Of a stretch of DNA of 64,000 bases, positions 34,454 to 42,840 are shown piece after piece. Made by a program: the position numbers and the translations under genes. Below the pieces are notes generated by a model. That model had not been told where the DNA came from and searched no databases. It saw nothing but the letters and a program-made list of their open reading frames with translations. Source of the stretch: Leadbetterella lacunae (lineage in GTDB: Bacteria; Bacteroidota; Bacteroidia; Cytophagales; Spirosomataceae); contig NZ_JBHRYQ010000001.1 in the NCBI RefSeq assembly GCF_042649125.1, positions 3,224,001 through 3,288,000 on the forward strand. The letters run 5' to 3'. Each line of letters opens with the position of its first letter. The stretch's first letter is position 1.

Positions 34454-36526
34454 TTAGCTCACCCCTGCACCGCTCCATACCTCCTTATGAGGCTGCAAAA
34501 GTGCCAGAGAGCCGTCTTTGTCTTCCGCCATCAAAATCATACCCTGAGACTCTATGCCCATCATCAGCCTTGGAGCCAAGTTAGCCACAAACGTAACCTG
34601 CTTGCCCACCATCCCTTCGGGGTTAAAGTGTTCTGCTATTCCGCTCAAGATCGTCCGTTTTTCTAAACCATCGTCTATCAAAAACTTCAACAACTTCTTG
34701 CTTTTTTTCACAGGCTCAGCCTCCAAAATAGTCCCGATTCTAAGGTCTAATTTTGCGAAATCATCAAATTGAATATTCTCTTTTATCGGTGTTACCGTTT
34801 TTCCTTCTAGTTCGTTCATACGCTTTGCGTCCAATAATTTTTGTACTTGATTGTTAATCGTTTCGTCTTCTATTTTCTCAAAAAGCAATGTTCCTTCACC
34901 TATAGTTAAACCCACAGGCACAAGGTCGGCGTTTCCGGCATCTCTCCACTCTGCTTTACCACTTTCTCCTTTAAGCGACCACTCGCTCATTCTTAGCTGC
35001 TCATACAATTTCTGAGAAGTAAAAGGCAAAAATGGCTCCGCCACCACAGCCAGCGTAGCCGTAATCTGCATCGCTATATTCATGATCGTTTTTACACGCT
35101 CTTCGTCTACTTTTATGGCTTTCCAAGGCTCCGTCTCGGCCAAGTATTTATTGCCCAGTCGAGCTATTTCCATCATACCCGCCAAGGCATCTCTAAACTT
35201 ATAGTTTTTCATGGCGTCAGACACCTGACAAGGCAACTCAGCCAATGCCTTAAGCGTAAGCTCATCTACCTCTAGCAGCTCGTTTCTTGCAGGCACTTTG
35301 CCATCATAAAACTTCTGGGTTAACACCACCGTACGGTTCACAAAGTTTCCAAAAATACCCACCAACTCCGAGTTGTTTTTGGTCTGAAAGTCTTTCCAAG
35401 TAAAATCATTGTCTTTACTCTCAGGAGCATTGGCAGCCAAGGCATATCGCAACACATCTTGCTTACCCGGAAACTCCTCCAAGTATTCGTGTAGCCAAAC
35501 CGCCCAGTTTCTCGAAGTAGAAATCTTATCGTTTTCGAGATTCATAAACTCGTTTGCAGGCACATTGTCGGCCAATATAAAACTCCCCTCCGCCATCAGC
35601 ATGGCAGGGAAAATAATACAGTGAAACACGATATTGTCTTTACCTATAAAATGAACCAGTTTGGTGTCTTCTGATTTCCAGTAGTCCTCCCAGTTTTTAC
35701 CCGTCTGCGTAGCCCATTCTTTGGTCATCGATATATAGCCAATCGGAGCATCAAACCACACATAAAGCACCTTGCCGTCTGCTCCTTCTACTGGCACTTT
35801 TACGCCCCAGTCTAAGTCACGCGTCATGGCCCTAGGCTGCAAGCCCTGCTTTAACCACGACTGACACTGCCCAAACACATTAGGCTTCCACTCAGGGTGG
35901 CTGTTCACATATTTCTCAATATCTGGCTGCATTCTATCAAGGGGCAAATACCAGTTTTTTGTTTCCTTCATAACCGGCTTAGCACCCGATATCGTCGACT
36001 TCGGATTTATCAACTCCGTAGGCGAAAGCGAAGACCCACACTTTTCACACTGATCGCCGTAGGCACCCTCATTGTGACACACCGGGCACTCCCCTACTAT
36101 ATATCTGTCGGCCAAAAACTGCTGTGCCGTCTCATCAAAATATTGCTCCGTCACCACTTCGTCAAAGTAACCCTTGTCGTTAAGCGTCGTAAAAAAATCT
36201 TGAGATGTTTTGTGATGCACCGGACTAGAGGTACGCGAGTAAATATCAAACGAAATCCCAAACTGCTCAAACGAATCTTTGATTATCCCGTAGTATTTGT
36301 CCACCACAGCCTGCGGCGTAGTACCCTCTTTTTTAGCCTTAATGGTAATCGGCACACCGTGCTCATCTGTACCACTAATAAACGCCACATCTTTGCCTTT
36401 CAGCCTCAAGTATCGCACATAAATATCAGCAGGCAAATAACACCCCGCCAGGTGGCCAATGTGAATCGGGCCATTGGCATATATCAAGGCAGCAGTAACG
36501 GTATATCTTTTCGGATTATTCTTCAT
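34454..36526 (-). CDS. metG: Methionyl-tRNA synthetase
   Basis: A 690-residue class I aminoacyl-tRNA synthetase charging tRNA-Met. The HIGH-type motif is in YANGPIHIGHLAG, the KMSKS-type motif is KISTS (ENDKISTSRN), and the zinc knuckle has CPVCHNEGAYGDQCEKCG. The C-terminal OB-fold tRNA-binding domain (about the last 110 residues; FAKLDLRIGTILEAEPVKKSKKLL) mediates dimerisation in related enzymes. I chose the start at 36526 (MKNNPKRYTVTAA) because it fits the family N-terminus and a -7 box lies just upstream at 36551-36558. The longer frame from 36598 would cross that promoter and run into the repeat region. Confidence 0.96.
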   Translation of the reverse strand: MKNNPKRYTVTAALIYANGPIHIGHLAGCYLPADIYVRYLRLKGKDVAFISGTDEHGVPITIKAKKEGTTPQAVVDKYYGIIKDSFEQFGISFDIYSRTSSPVHHKTSQDFFTTLNDKGYFDEVVTEQYFDETAQQFLADRYIVGECPVCHNEGAYGDQCEKCGSSLSPTELINPKSTISGAKPVMKETKNWYLPLDRMQPDIEKYVNSHPEWKPNVFGQCQSWLKQGLQPRAMTRDLDWGVKVPVEGADGKVLYVWFDAPIGYISMTKEWATQTGKNWEDYWKSEDTKLVHFIGKDNIVFHCIIFPAMLMAEGSFILADNVPANEFMNLENDKISTSRNWAVWLHEYLEEFPGKQDVLRYALAANAPESKDNDFTWKDFQTKNNSELVGIFGNFVNRTVVLTQKFYDGKVPARNELLEVDELTLKALAELPCQVSDAMKNYKFRDALAGMMEIARLGNKYLAETEPWKAIKVDEERVKTIMNIAMQITATLAVVAEPFLPFTSQKLYEQLRMSEWSLKGESGKAEWRDAGNADLVPVGLTIGEGTLLFEKIEDETINNQVQKLLDAKRMNELEGKTVTPIKENIQFDDFAKLDLRIGTILEAEPVKKSKKLLKFLIDDGLEKRTILSGIAEHFNPEGMVGKQVTFVANLAPRLMMGIESQGMILMAEDKDGSLALLQPHKEVWSGAGVS

Positions 36527-36550
36527 CGTATCTTGTAGAAAATTGAGGTG

Positions 36551-36558
36551 CAAATTTA
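36551..36558 (-). promoter_or_regulatory. Candidate -7 element of metG
   Basis: The minus strand reads TAAATTTG, an exact TAnnTTTG match, giving a leader of about 20 nt before the start at 36526. There is no TTG at the ideal spacing. Confidence 0.5.
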
Positions 36559-36601
36559 GTATATTTTTCTGAGAAATCTGTGGGCATGCCCCCGCCACAT
36601 T

Positions 36602-36702
36602 CCGCTATCGCTACATATGGCGGGGTCGGGCTCTCTGCTCCCGCTTTTGTGTCCGGCCAAAAGCCAGGCCCCAAAGAGCTCCGCGACGATCCCTCATGCG
36701 GA
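36602..36702 (-). repeat. Structured dispersed repeat, copy C
   Basis: Read on the minus strand it carries GAGGGATCG, GGAGCTCTTT, AAAAGCGGGAGC and AGCCCGACCCCGCC in the same order as copy B, with CCGC/GCGG ends. An extra perfect inverted repeat, CCCCGCCA (36590-36597) with TGGCGGGG (36618-36625), extends the structure. It lies upstream of metG. Confidence 0.75.
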
Positions 36703-36859
36703 GTTGAAGAAGATCAGAAACTTTTAGAATATAAGACAAAACTCAAAATCCTACCTGCGATACTCACCTTAAGCTCAGATGACTTATGATTTCCAAAGAT
36801 TACCTTGCTCAAAATATTAGCAAAACAGAGCAATATTTTTTAGCATTGAGTTTTTAACA
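36703..36859. other. Intergenic stretch with no recognised feature
   Basis: This AT-rich stretch lies between repeat copy C and the promoter of the first small paralog. I see no open frame with coding character, RNA gene or strong palindrome in it. Confidence 0.4.
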
Positions 36860-36867
36860 TACATTTG
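36860..36867 (+). promoter_or_regulatory. Candidate -7 element before the small paralog pair
   Basis: TACATTTG matches TAnnTTTG. Transcription would start near 36873, leaving a leader of about 75 nt. No TTG lies at the expected spacing. Confidence 0.4.
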
Positions 36868-36947
36868 ACTAACAAAAAAGCACTTGTAAGTACCTAAAGA
36901 CCAACAAGTGGCTTGCTTTCAAATAAAAACTTAAAAATCACAAAGTC

Positions 36948-37160
36948 ATGGCCAGAATCATTGTTCCGAAGCATTTAGTAGAGTCAAATCATGAGATTAC
37001 CACTTTGCTAAAAAATCACTTTCCTGATTTATCGTCAGAGAGTTCAAGTTCGTTTAGTCATAATTTTTATGACACCAACAAAGGTGACTATCAAACCTTG
37101 ACACCCATATTAAGAAGAGAAAAAGGAACATTAAGCATTATGGGGTTTGCTTGTTATTGA
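36948..37160 (+). CDS. Small protein of unknown family, paralog 1 (70 aa)
   Basis: I do not recognise the family. The 70-residue protein begins MARIIVPKHLVESNHEI and ends KGTLSIMGFACY, with no signal peptide or membrane helix. Its downstream neighbour at 37231 shares MARIIVPKH, the FPDL segment, a SHxFY/SHYYF segment, QTLxPIxxRExGTLSIxGF and nearly the same length. This pattern of amino-acid conservation in two diverged copies is strong evidence that both are translated. A hairpin (37143-37168) overlaps the stop codon. The function cannot be inferred. Confidence 0.75.
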   Translation: MARIIVPKHLVESNHEITTLLKNHFPDLSSESSSSFSHNFYDTNKGDYQTLTPILRREKGTLSIMGFACY

Positions 37161-37185
37161 GCAAACCCATTCACAAGTTTTTTTT
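37143..37185 (+). terminator. Weak terminator overlapping the stop of small paralog 1
   Basis: GGGTTTGCT (37143-37151) pairs with AGCAAACCC (37160-37168). A run of eight T begins nine nt later, which is far for efficient termination. Confidence 0.4.
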
Positions 37186-37230
37186 ATTTAAATACGCTTG
37201 CAAGTTTTTACCTTCTAAATCGTCAATATC

Positions 37231-37437
37231 ATGGCCAGAATCATAGTTCCGAAACATGTAGTTCAGTCAAACAGAGAAATCCCGGCTTTGTTAAAAGCAC
37301 AATTTCCTGATTTACTCAAGATGAAAATCAAGTCCTACAGCCATTATTATTTCGGCACCCTAAACCAAGGTAACCAAACGCTTATGCCCATTTTCCAAAG
37401 AGAAAACGGCACACTAAGTATAAAGGGGTTTGTGTGA
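37231..37437 (+). CDS. Small protein of unknown family, paralog 2 (68 aa)
   Basis: A 68-residue soluble protein, about half identical to the 70-residue protein encoded 70 bp upstream. Shared blocks are MARIIVPKHxVxSNxEI, LLKxxFPDL, QTLxPI and GTLSIxGF. The middle differs most (LKMKIKSYSHYYFGTLNQ here). The pair probably arose by tandem duplication. No promoter is seen between the genes, so they may share one transcript with partial termination between them. The next gene downstream is a Tat-exported oxidoreductase with its own -7 box, so no functional link is evident. Confidence 0.75.
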   Translation: MARIIVPKHVVQSNREIPALLKAQFPDLLKMKIKSYSHYYFGTLNQGNQTLMPIFQRENGTLSIKGFV

Positions 37438-37518
37438 TTTAGAATTAAAACACCAAACCACAATCTTAATAGAAATCAAAAAAATATTAATCCAATTTCA
37501 GAAAGCCAATTACGCATT

Positions 37519-37526
37519 TATTTTTG
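37519..37526 (+). promoter_or_regulatory. Candidate promoter of the fourth Tat oxidoreductase
   Basis: TATTTTTG fits TAnnTTTG and TTT stands at the -33 spacing (20 nt) where TTG is expected. The leader would be about 45 nt. Confidence 0.45.
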
Positions 37527-37578
37527 TTGACTTCCCTTTTTTCTCCTAACTTCATAATCTAATATTCAACCATAGAAA

Positions 37579-38898
37579 ATGAAGAAAAAAGAAACACAAA
37601 ATAGACGAAAATTTATCGGGCAGGCTGCTGCTGCCATTGGCGGATTAATGATTGTTCCTCGCCATGTTTTAGGTGGCAAAAATGCTTTCGGCGTCCCTTT
37701 TAAAGCACCTAGCGACATTATAAATTTGGGCGTTATAGGCACAGGTAAGCAAGCAAAAGGCCTTGCAAACTCATTCCTCCTGACGGGAGAGTGCCGCATA
37801 AATGCTATCAGCGAAGTATATAAGGCCAAAGCCGATCAAATGCTCGGACGCATCAAAGACATATATGAAAAAAATGAAGCCCTAGGCAAATCCGCCGAGA
37901 TAGCCGTCTATAATGACTACCGCGAACTCCTAAGTAGAAAAGACATAGACGCTGTGGTAATCGCTACGCCTGACCATCAGCATGCAGTTATGGCCGTTAA
38001 AGCCGCACAGGCAGGAAAGGATATTTATTGCGAAAAGCCGCTTTCGCTTACCGTAAAAGAGGGCCGAGCGATGGTAAATGCCACCAGAAAATACAACCGA
38101 GTTTTTCAGACCGGAAGCATGCAACGCTCGTGGCCGGAGTTTAGACAAACAGCCGAGTTGGTCCGAAATGGCTATATCGGAGAAATAAAACACATAAAAG
38201 TAAACGTAGGAAAGCCACCTGTAAAATACAACCTACCTGCCGAAACCATACCCGAAGGCCTCGACTGGGACCTCTGGCTAGGGCCAAACGAGCCCGTAGC
38301 TTTTAACGCAGAATTGGCACCTCCCATAACCAAAGATGTATTTCCCAACTGGCGACTTTATAGAGAATTTGGTGGCGGCATGGTCACAGACTGGGGAGCA
38401 CACATGTTTGATATTGTGCAGTGGGCTTTAGACATGGACAGCAGCGGGCCCATGTCTGTTACTCCGCCTGACGGTAATGAAACCAAGTTTTTAACATTCA
38501 AATACAAAAACGGCATCACTGTAAGCCATGAAACTTGGGAGTGGAATAACGCCATTCATTTTATTGGGACCGAAGGTGAGATAAAAGTCCAAAGAAAAAA
38601 ACTGGTAACCGACCCTGCAGAACTTGCCACCCGAGTGATAGACGAAAAAGAAAAGCATGCTTATAAAAGCGAAAACCATTACAAAGACTTTTTACAAGCC
38701 ATGAGGAGTCGCTCGAGGCCTATATGTGATGTAGAAACGGGTCATAGAACTGCCTCAATGTGCAACATCGCCAATATTGCCTACCAACTGGGCAGGCCAC
38801 TAGCATGGAATCCAGAGAAAGAATTATTCAAAAATGATGCAGAAGCAAGTGCCCTTTTAGGCCGAAAAATGAGGGGTGAATGGGCTATAAAATTATAA
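37579..38898 (+). CDS. Tat-exported Gfo/Idh/MocA oxidoreductase (4)
   Basis: A 439-residue NAD(P)-dependent sugar oxidoreductase with Tat signal NRRKFIGQAAAAIGG and the export-type PRHVLGG that follows. The Rossmann motif is NLGVIGTGKQAKG (about residue 52). The intact EKP holds K153 (YCEKPLSLTVKEG), then FQTGSMQRSWPEFR. The pocket segment is GGGMVTDWGAHMFDIVQWAL. The closest relative in this window is the member at 10928 by shared DAVxxxTPDHxH, AxxxGKDxY and SLTxxEGR blocks. It stands alone with its own terminator, apart from the 9.8-15.3 kb cluster. The substrate is unknown. Confidence 0.87.
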   Translation: MKKKETQNRRKFIGQAAAAIGGLMIVPRHVLGGKNAFGVPFKAPSDIINLGVIGTGKQAKGLANSFLLTGECRINAISEVYKAKADQMLGRIKDIYEKNEALGKSAEIAVYNDYRELLSRKDIDAVVIATPDHQHAVMAVKAAQAGKDIYCEKPLSLTVKEGRAMVNATRKYNRVFQTGSMQRSWPEFRQTAELVRNGYIGEIKHIKVNVGKPPVKYNLPAETIPEGLDWDLWLGPNEPVAFNAELAPPITKDVFPNWRLYREFGGGMVTDWGAHMFDIVQWALDMDSSGPMSVTPPDGNETKFLTFKYKNGITVSHETWEWNNAIHFIGTEGEIKVQRKKLVTDPAELATRVIDEKEKHAYKSENHYKDFLQAMRSRSRPICDVETGHRTASMCNIANIAYQLGRPLAWNPEKELFKNDAEASALLGRKMRGEWAIKL

Positions 38899-38905
38899 GT
38901 TTGCG

Positions 38906-38940
38906 AAGGGTCGGCTCGGTGCCGACCCTTTACTTTTTTT
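38906..38940 (+). terminator. Strong terminator after the fourth oxidoreductase
   Basis: AAGGGTCGGC (38906-38915) pairs perfectly with GCCGACCCTT (38921-38930) around a five-base loop, followed by a run of seven T. Confidence 0.9.
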
Positions 38941-39093
38941 GTTCAATTACCCAATCCAAATTATTTATGGCTGAATTAACAGCTACTTCATTTCAAAATA
39001 GTAAAAAATAACCTAATTAATCGTTTTCATTAAAAATGAAGTTTTTTTTTAACAGCCTACTAGTTTTAAATGACCATTCTTTAAATTGCGAAC

Positions 39094-39230
39094 AAAACAC
39101 CAAACCAATGCCTACCATATTTACGAAAATCATAAATGGCGAAATCCCTTGCCACAAAATAGCCGAAACCGAAGACTTCCTTGCGTTTTTGGATGTGTTT
39201 TCTTGTGCTCCTGGGCATACACTTGTAATT
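39094..39230 (+). repeat. 137-bp direct repeat, upstream copy
   Basis: This stretch matches 42437-42573 with only four differences that I can find (at 39106, one in each of two codons inside the frame, and at 39227). It covers 14 bp before the HIT start codon and the first 41 codons. The identity stops sharply at both ends. Confidence 0.9.
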
Positions 39231-39236
39231 TACTAA
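39108..39236 (+). pseudogene. Truncated HIT-family gene fragment
   Basis: The 42-codon frame reads MPTIFTKIINGEIPCHKI and onward, the same as the start of the intact HIT gene at 42451 except for one Ser/Pro change. It then breaks off into unrelated sequence and stops (TAA at 39234). The HIT catalytic HxHxH region is missing, so it cannot be active. It is the original 5' end of the gene, left behind when 3.3 kb was inserted, or a duplicated end. It may still be translated as a short peptide. Confidence 0.85.
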
Positions 39237-39279
39237 CGCAGATTTTATTAAATTTTAATCTTTTTTCAAGTATTAAATT

Positions 39280-39287
39280 TAAATTTG
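39280..39287 (+). promoter_or_regulatory. Candidate -7 element of the ELWxxDGT-repeat gene
   Basis: TAAATTTG is an exact TAnnTTTG match, giving a leader of about 20 nt. It lies inside the inserted segment, so the cargo gene brings its own promoter. No TTG lies at the ideal spacing. Confidence 0.45.
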
Positions 39288-39312
39288 GAATTAATCATTT
39301 TATTAAAATTTT

Positions 39313-42300
39313 ATGCGAAAGTGTTTAATATTGATCCTAACATTTAATATTTGTCACCTGATTTATTCACAAGACCTTGTTAAAGATATTATTAAAAACA
39401 ACGCTGGCTCTAAACCATATAGACTATTAAAGGCAAATGATAATATTTTCTTTTTTGCCTTTCCAAATTCAAATAGTTCTGAAAGATTATTTAAAACTAA
39501 CGGCTTGGCCTCCAATACGGTTTCAATTGATTACATACATGGAACAAGCTCACAGTCAAATATTTATTATTGGGGTGAATTATATAATGTTGGCAATAAT
39601 GCTGTTTTTTTTGCCTATAGGCACGATCCAATCTTTGAGGGTACTGAACTGTGGGTTACCAATGGAACATCAGAAGGCACTAATTTATTAAAAGATATAT
39701 ACCCCGGGCCTAGGGGTTCAGAATCGAAACACCACATTAAATTTAATAACAAATTGTTATTCACAGCAGATAATGGCACTCATGGCAGCGAACTGTGGAT
39801 TACTGATGGAACTGATTCTGGGACATTTTTACTAAATGACACCGAAGAAGGCCCAGAAAGTCCAACATACCAAAGGTACTATTCTGAATTCAAAGAAAAC
39901 AATATAATTATTGGAGATAAACTTTATTTTAGAAATGGAAACTGGGCAACAGGAGCAGAACTATGGATTACCGACGGAACCATTTTAGGTACGCGAATGA
40001 TAAAAGATATTGATCCAGGCCTAGGCGGCTCTAACCCAACATATTTAACAAATATTGGCAATTTGGTATATTTTCAATCATATAACCAAACAACTGGAGC
40101 AGAACTGTGGGTAACAGATGGTACATCACAAGGCACTTATTTGGTGAAAGATATATTTGACGGTGTTAATGGTAGTGCACCAAAGAGTCTAGTAAAATTA
40201 AACGAAAAAATAATATTTTCTGCTAATGACGGTATTCATGGCGACGAATTATGGATAAGTGATGGCACACCAATTGGCACAAAAATATTAAAGGACATAT
40301 TAATTAATGGAAGTAGTTCCCCACGAAATCTCTATGTTCTAAACAACTTTGTGTATTTTACAGCCAATGATGGTATTCATGGTGAAGAACTTTGGATAAC
40401 AGATGGAACGGAAATAGGAACTAAATTAGTCAAAGACATCAACCCAAACATTAATATTAGCGGTGAACAAACTTACTCTATCGATAATTTCAAATTTCAC
40501 AAGTGTTCAACTAACAAAGTTTGCTTTGTAATAAAAGACGAACTAGAGAGGTATCAATTGTGGGCAAGCGATGGCAGTGAACTTGGAACTAAACATTTAA
40601 ATCATTTAAACTTTGATGAAGAGGGAGCATACTTTAAAGATTTAATTGATTTTAACTCCAACCTTTACTTTGTTTCAAGTAATTCAATTGGAAAAAATAG
40701 ACTTTGGAAAACAGACGGTTCCATAAATGGCACAAAATTAATAGAATCCAATACAGTTAGTAGCAAATTAGAAAACTCAAAAATCTTATTATCCACAGAA
40801 GACTTCCTTTATTTCTCAGCTTTTGATTCACTAGCTGGTGAAGAATTGTTTAAAACTGATGGTGTTGTTACTGAGCTTATAAAAGATATAAATAAATCTG
40901 TGCCAACATATAATGAAATGTTCATTGATGTAATTAGTAATGATAATATAATGATATTTAGTTATTCTGATGACTTAAATGGATTCCAATATTGGACAAC
41001 AACTATTGACACTAAGGTCGCGAAACCATTAATTGACCTTAGTTCTAATCGTGATTTATTTTTTCAATTTTATGGAGAGAATCCTGTCCAAATTAAAAGG
41101 ATACAAAAAGTCCTAAATGATTTTTATTTTAATTTAAATAACAAAATATGGAAATATCACAACTCTAATCTTCAACTTATTTATTCTGGCAGAAGCGTTT
41201 CGGAACTATGTGAAACAAATGGAAAAATAAGATGGATGGATACAAATAAAATTATGGAATTCGATGGTGTAAACGTTAATTTAATCAGTAATGTACAAGG
41301 GGTAGGCTACGCTGCAACAACCTTTAACGGATGCTCTTATTTTGTAGTTGAAAATGGCACTTATGGGGAAGAAATATGGAAAACAGATGGTACTCAACAA
41401 GGAACCATGCTACTAAAAGATATTAACCCTGGAATCACCGGTTCCCAGCCTACTAATTTTAAAAAGGTCGGTAATAAACTTTTTTTCTTTGCGAGAACCT
41501 TAGAGCATGGGAAGGAACTTTGGGTAACTGAGGGTACCACGGCCTCAACAAAAATGGTAAAAGACATTGATATCGGCACTGGAAATATTTTCCCTTATTC
41601 AGTAACGAACCTAGGTGATTCATTATTGATTTTCAATATTTATTACGAAGAGTTTGACAATATGGTATTTTGGGTGAGTAATGGAACATTCGAAGGAACA
41701 AATTTGCTAGCTGGAAACGATTTATCTTCAATAGTTTATCCTGTTGTAAATAGTTATGGATTACCTATATACAACAACTTATTGTATTTTACTGCTTTTG
41801 ATGGAACTGACTTCTCCTTGTTTAGTACAAATGGGAAGTCAATTAATTTGGTTAAAAATAATGTTCATGCTACTGAGTTTGCTGTATTAAACAATAGATT
41901 ATATTTTTCTAATAACTACTACAATGGTGAGTCCAATAATACAATTTGGGTATCAGATGGAACTGAAGAAGGGACAAAAAAACTGTTAAACACAAATGAA
42001 TTAAATATATTCTCGAACAGGAAATTACATCCATCCCAAAATAGTTTATTCTTTATGGCAATGGATAATACGTACGGAGCTGAAGTTAGATACATATCTG
42101 TGTGTATTGATAGTTTAAATATTGAGAATAGCGTCCCTACTAACTTAGATTTCATAAGTTCAAACCTTATTTCTGCCGGGAAAGAAAACAAAATTCTCGA
42201 AGGGGTAAATGTGAAATACAGTACTGCAAATTCTATAATTCTAAATCAAGGATTTGAAGCAAAACTAGGATCGATTTTTAAAGCAGAAATTGGTGGTTGC

Positions 42301-42330
42301 ATAAACAACTCTTTTTTAAATGTAAAATAG
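39313..42330 (+). CDS. Secreted ELWxxDGT-repeat protein with C-terminal coathanger-type domain
   Basis: A 1005-residue secreted protein. The signal peptide (1-20) ends LIYSQ. The body is a long series of about 45-60-residue beta-propeller-like repeats with the motif ELWxTDGTxxGTxLLKDIxPG (examples ELWVTNGTSEGT, ELWITDGTDSGT, ELWVTDGTSQGT, EIWKTDGTQQGT). The C-terminal 45 residues (YSTANSIILNQGFEAKLGS, then FKAEIGGC) match the tail of the GH10 protein at 49206 and look like the 3-coathanger stack domain of Bacteroidota surface proteins. The codon use is more AT-rich than the neighbours, a sign of transfer. Its role is unknown; adhesion or surface display is plausible. Confidence 0.85.
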   Translation: MRKCLILILTFNICHLIYSQDLVKDIIKNNAGSKPYRLLKANDNIFFFAFPNSNSSERLFKTNGLASNTVSIDYIHGTSSQSNIYYWGELYNVGNNAVFFAYRHDPIFEGTELWVTNGTSEGTNLLKDIYPGPRGSESKHHIKFNNKLLFTADNGTHGSELWITDGTDSGTFLLNDTEEGPESPTYQRYYSEFKENNIIIGDKLYFRNGNWATGAELWITDGTILGTRMIKDIDPGLGGSNPTYLTNIGNLVYFQSYNQTTGAELWVTDGTSQGTYLVKDIFDGVNGSAPKSLVKLNEKIIFSANDGIHGDELWISDGTPIGTKILKDILINGSSSPRNLYVLNNFVYFTANDGIHGEELWITDGTEIGTKLVKDINPNINISGEQTYSIDNFKFHKCSTNKVCFVIKDELERYQLWASDGSELGTKHLNHLNFDEEGAYFKDLIDFNSNLYFVSSNSIGKNRLWKTDGSINGTKLIESNTVSSKLENSKILLSTEDFLYFSAFDSLAGEELFKTDGVVTELIKDINKSVPTYNEMFIDVISNDNIMIFSYSDDLNGFQYWTTTIDTKVAKPLIDLSSNRDLFFQFYGENPVQIKRIQKVLNDFYFNLNNKIWKYHNSNLQLIYSGRSVSELCETNGKIRWMDTNKIMEFDGVNVNLISNVQGVGYAATTFNGCSYFVVENGTYGEEIWKTDGTQQGTMLLKDINPGITGSQPTNFKKVGNKLFFFARTLEHGKELWVTEGTTASTKMVKDIDIGTGNIFPYSVTNLGDSLLIFNIYYEEFDNMVFWVSNGTFEGTNLLAGNDLSSIVYPVVNSYGLPIYNNLLYFTAFDGTDFSLFSTNGKSINLVKNNVHATEFAVLNNRLYFSNNYYNGESNNTIWVSDGTEEGTKKLLNTNELNIFSNRKLHPSQNSLFFMAMDNTYGAEVRYISVCIDSLNIENSVPTNLDFISSNLISAGKENKILEGVNVKYSTANSIILNQGFEAKLGSIFKAEIGGCINNSFLNVK

Positions 42331-42436
42331 AACATTTGTAAATATCACGTTAATCCCTAATTGTGAAAAGAGGAAGTTTTACTTAACTCTAATCTTCAAA
42401 AAAATAAATATCTGATCTAATATTTTTCAATTTCAA

Positions 42437-42573
42437 AAAACACCAAACAAATGCCTACCATATTTACGAAAATCATAAATGGCGAAATCCCTTGCCACAA
42501 AATAGCTGAAACCGAAGACTTCCTTGCGTTTTTGGATGTGTTTCCTTGTGCTCCTGGGCATACACTTGTGATT
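42437..42573 (+). repeat. 137-bp direct repeat, downstream copy
   Basis: This copy matches 39094-39230 at about 97% and includes the start codon and first 41 codons of the intact HIT gene. Confidence 0.9.
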
Positions 42574-42840
42574 CCTAAAAAAGAAGTGGACTATATATTT
42601 GACCTTTCTGACGAAATGTATGCTGGCCTTATGGCTTTCGCTAAGTCTATAGAGCCTGCAATCAGGCAAGCGGTACCTTGTAAGCGAGTTGGCGTAGCCG
42701 TAATAGGCCTTGAGGTTCCACACGCACACGTGCACCTTATCCCGCTTAACAGCATGGCTGACATGAATTTCGGAGCAAAAATTACCATGACCCAAGAAGA
42801 GCTAACCGAGGTGGCCAATAAGATAAAAGCCTTGCTATAA
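42451..42840 (+). CDS. HIT-family nucleotide hydrolase/transferase
   Basis: A 129-residue histidine-triad protein of usual length, which acts on the phosphoramidate or phosphate bond of nucleotides such as AMP-lysine or adenosine phosphoramidate. The N-terminal PTIFTKIINGEIPCHKIAE is typical of the HinT branch. The triad is HAHVHLIP. The gene is intact, but its own first 123 bp are repeated 3.3 kb upstream, so its promoter is the one carried on the inserted segment. The last 6 bp overlap the end of the convergent flippase gene. Confidence 0.95.
   Translation: MPTIFTKIINGEIPCHKIAETEDFLAFLDVFPCAPGHTLVIPKKEVDYIFDLSDEMYAGLMAFAKSIEPAIRQAVPCKRVGVAVIGLEVPHAHVHLIPLNSMADMNFGAKITMTQEELTEVANKIKALL

Larger units (their letters stand above)
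39231..42573 (+). mobile_element. 3.34-kb inserted segment within the HIT gene
   Basis: The repeat unit between the two 137-bp copies has a 3343-bp period. It contains one large gene and a replacement 5' end for the HIT gene, which is therefore intact downstream. The segment is clearly more AT-rich than the genes around it. No integrase or transposase is present, so the means of insertion is unknown. Whether the upstream or downstream copy is original is an inference. Confidence 0.6.

Noticed and set aside
35897..36538. 213-codon open frame on the plus strand across metG
   Set aside because: It lies wholly antisense to the well-supported metG gene, is rich in Arg/His/Leu as expected of a shadow frame, and has no family resemblance.
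36527..36598. Longer N-terminus for metG
   Set aside because: The added 24 residues are not part of the MetG family and the frame would cross a -7 promoter box.
39600..42000. Regularly spaced repeats that might suggest a CRISPR array
   Set aside because: The repeats are in-frame codons for the ELWxxDGT protein motif, vary at third positions and have no constant spacers.
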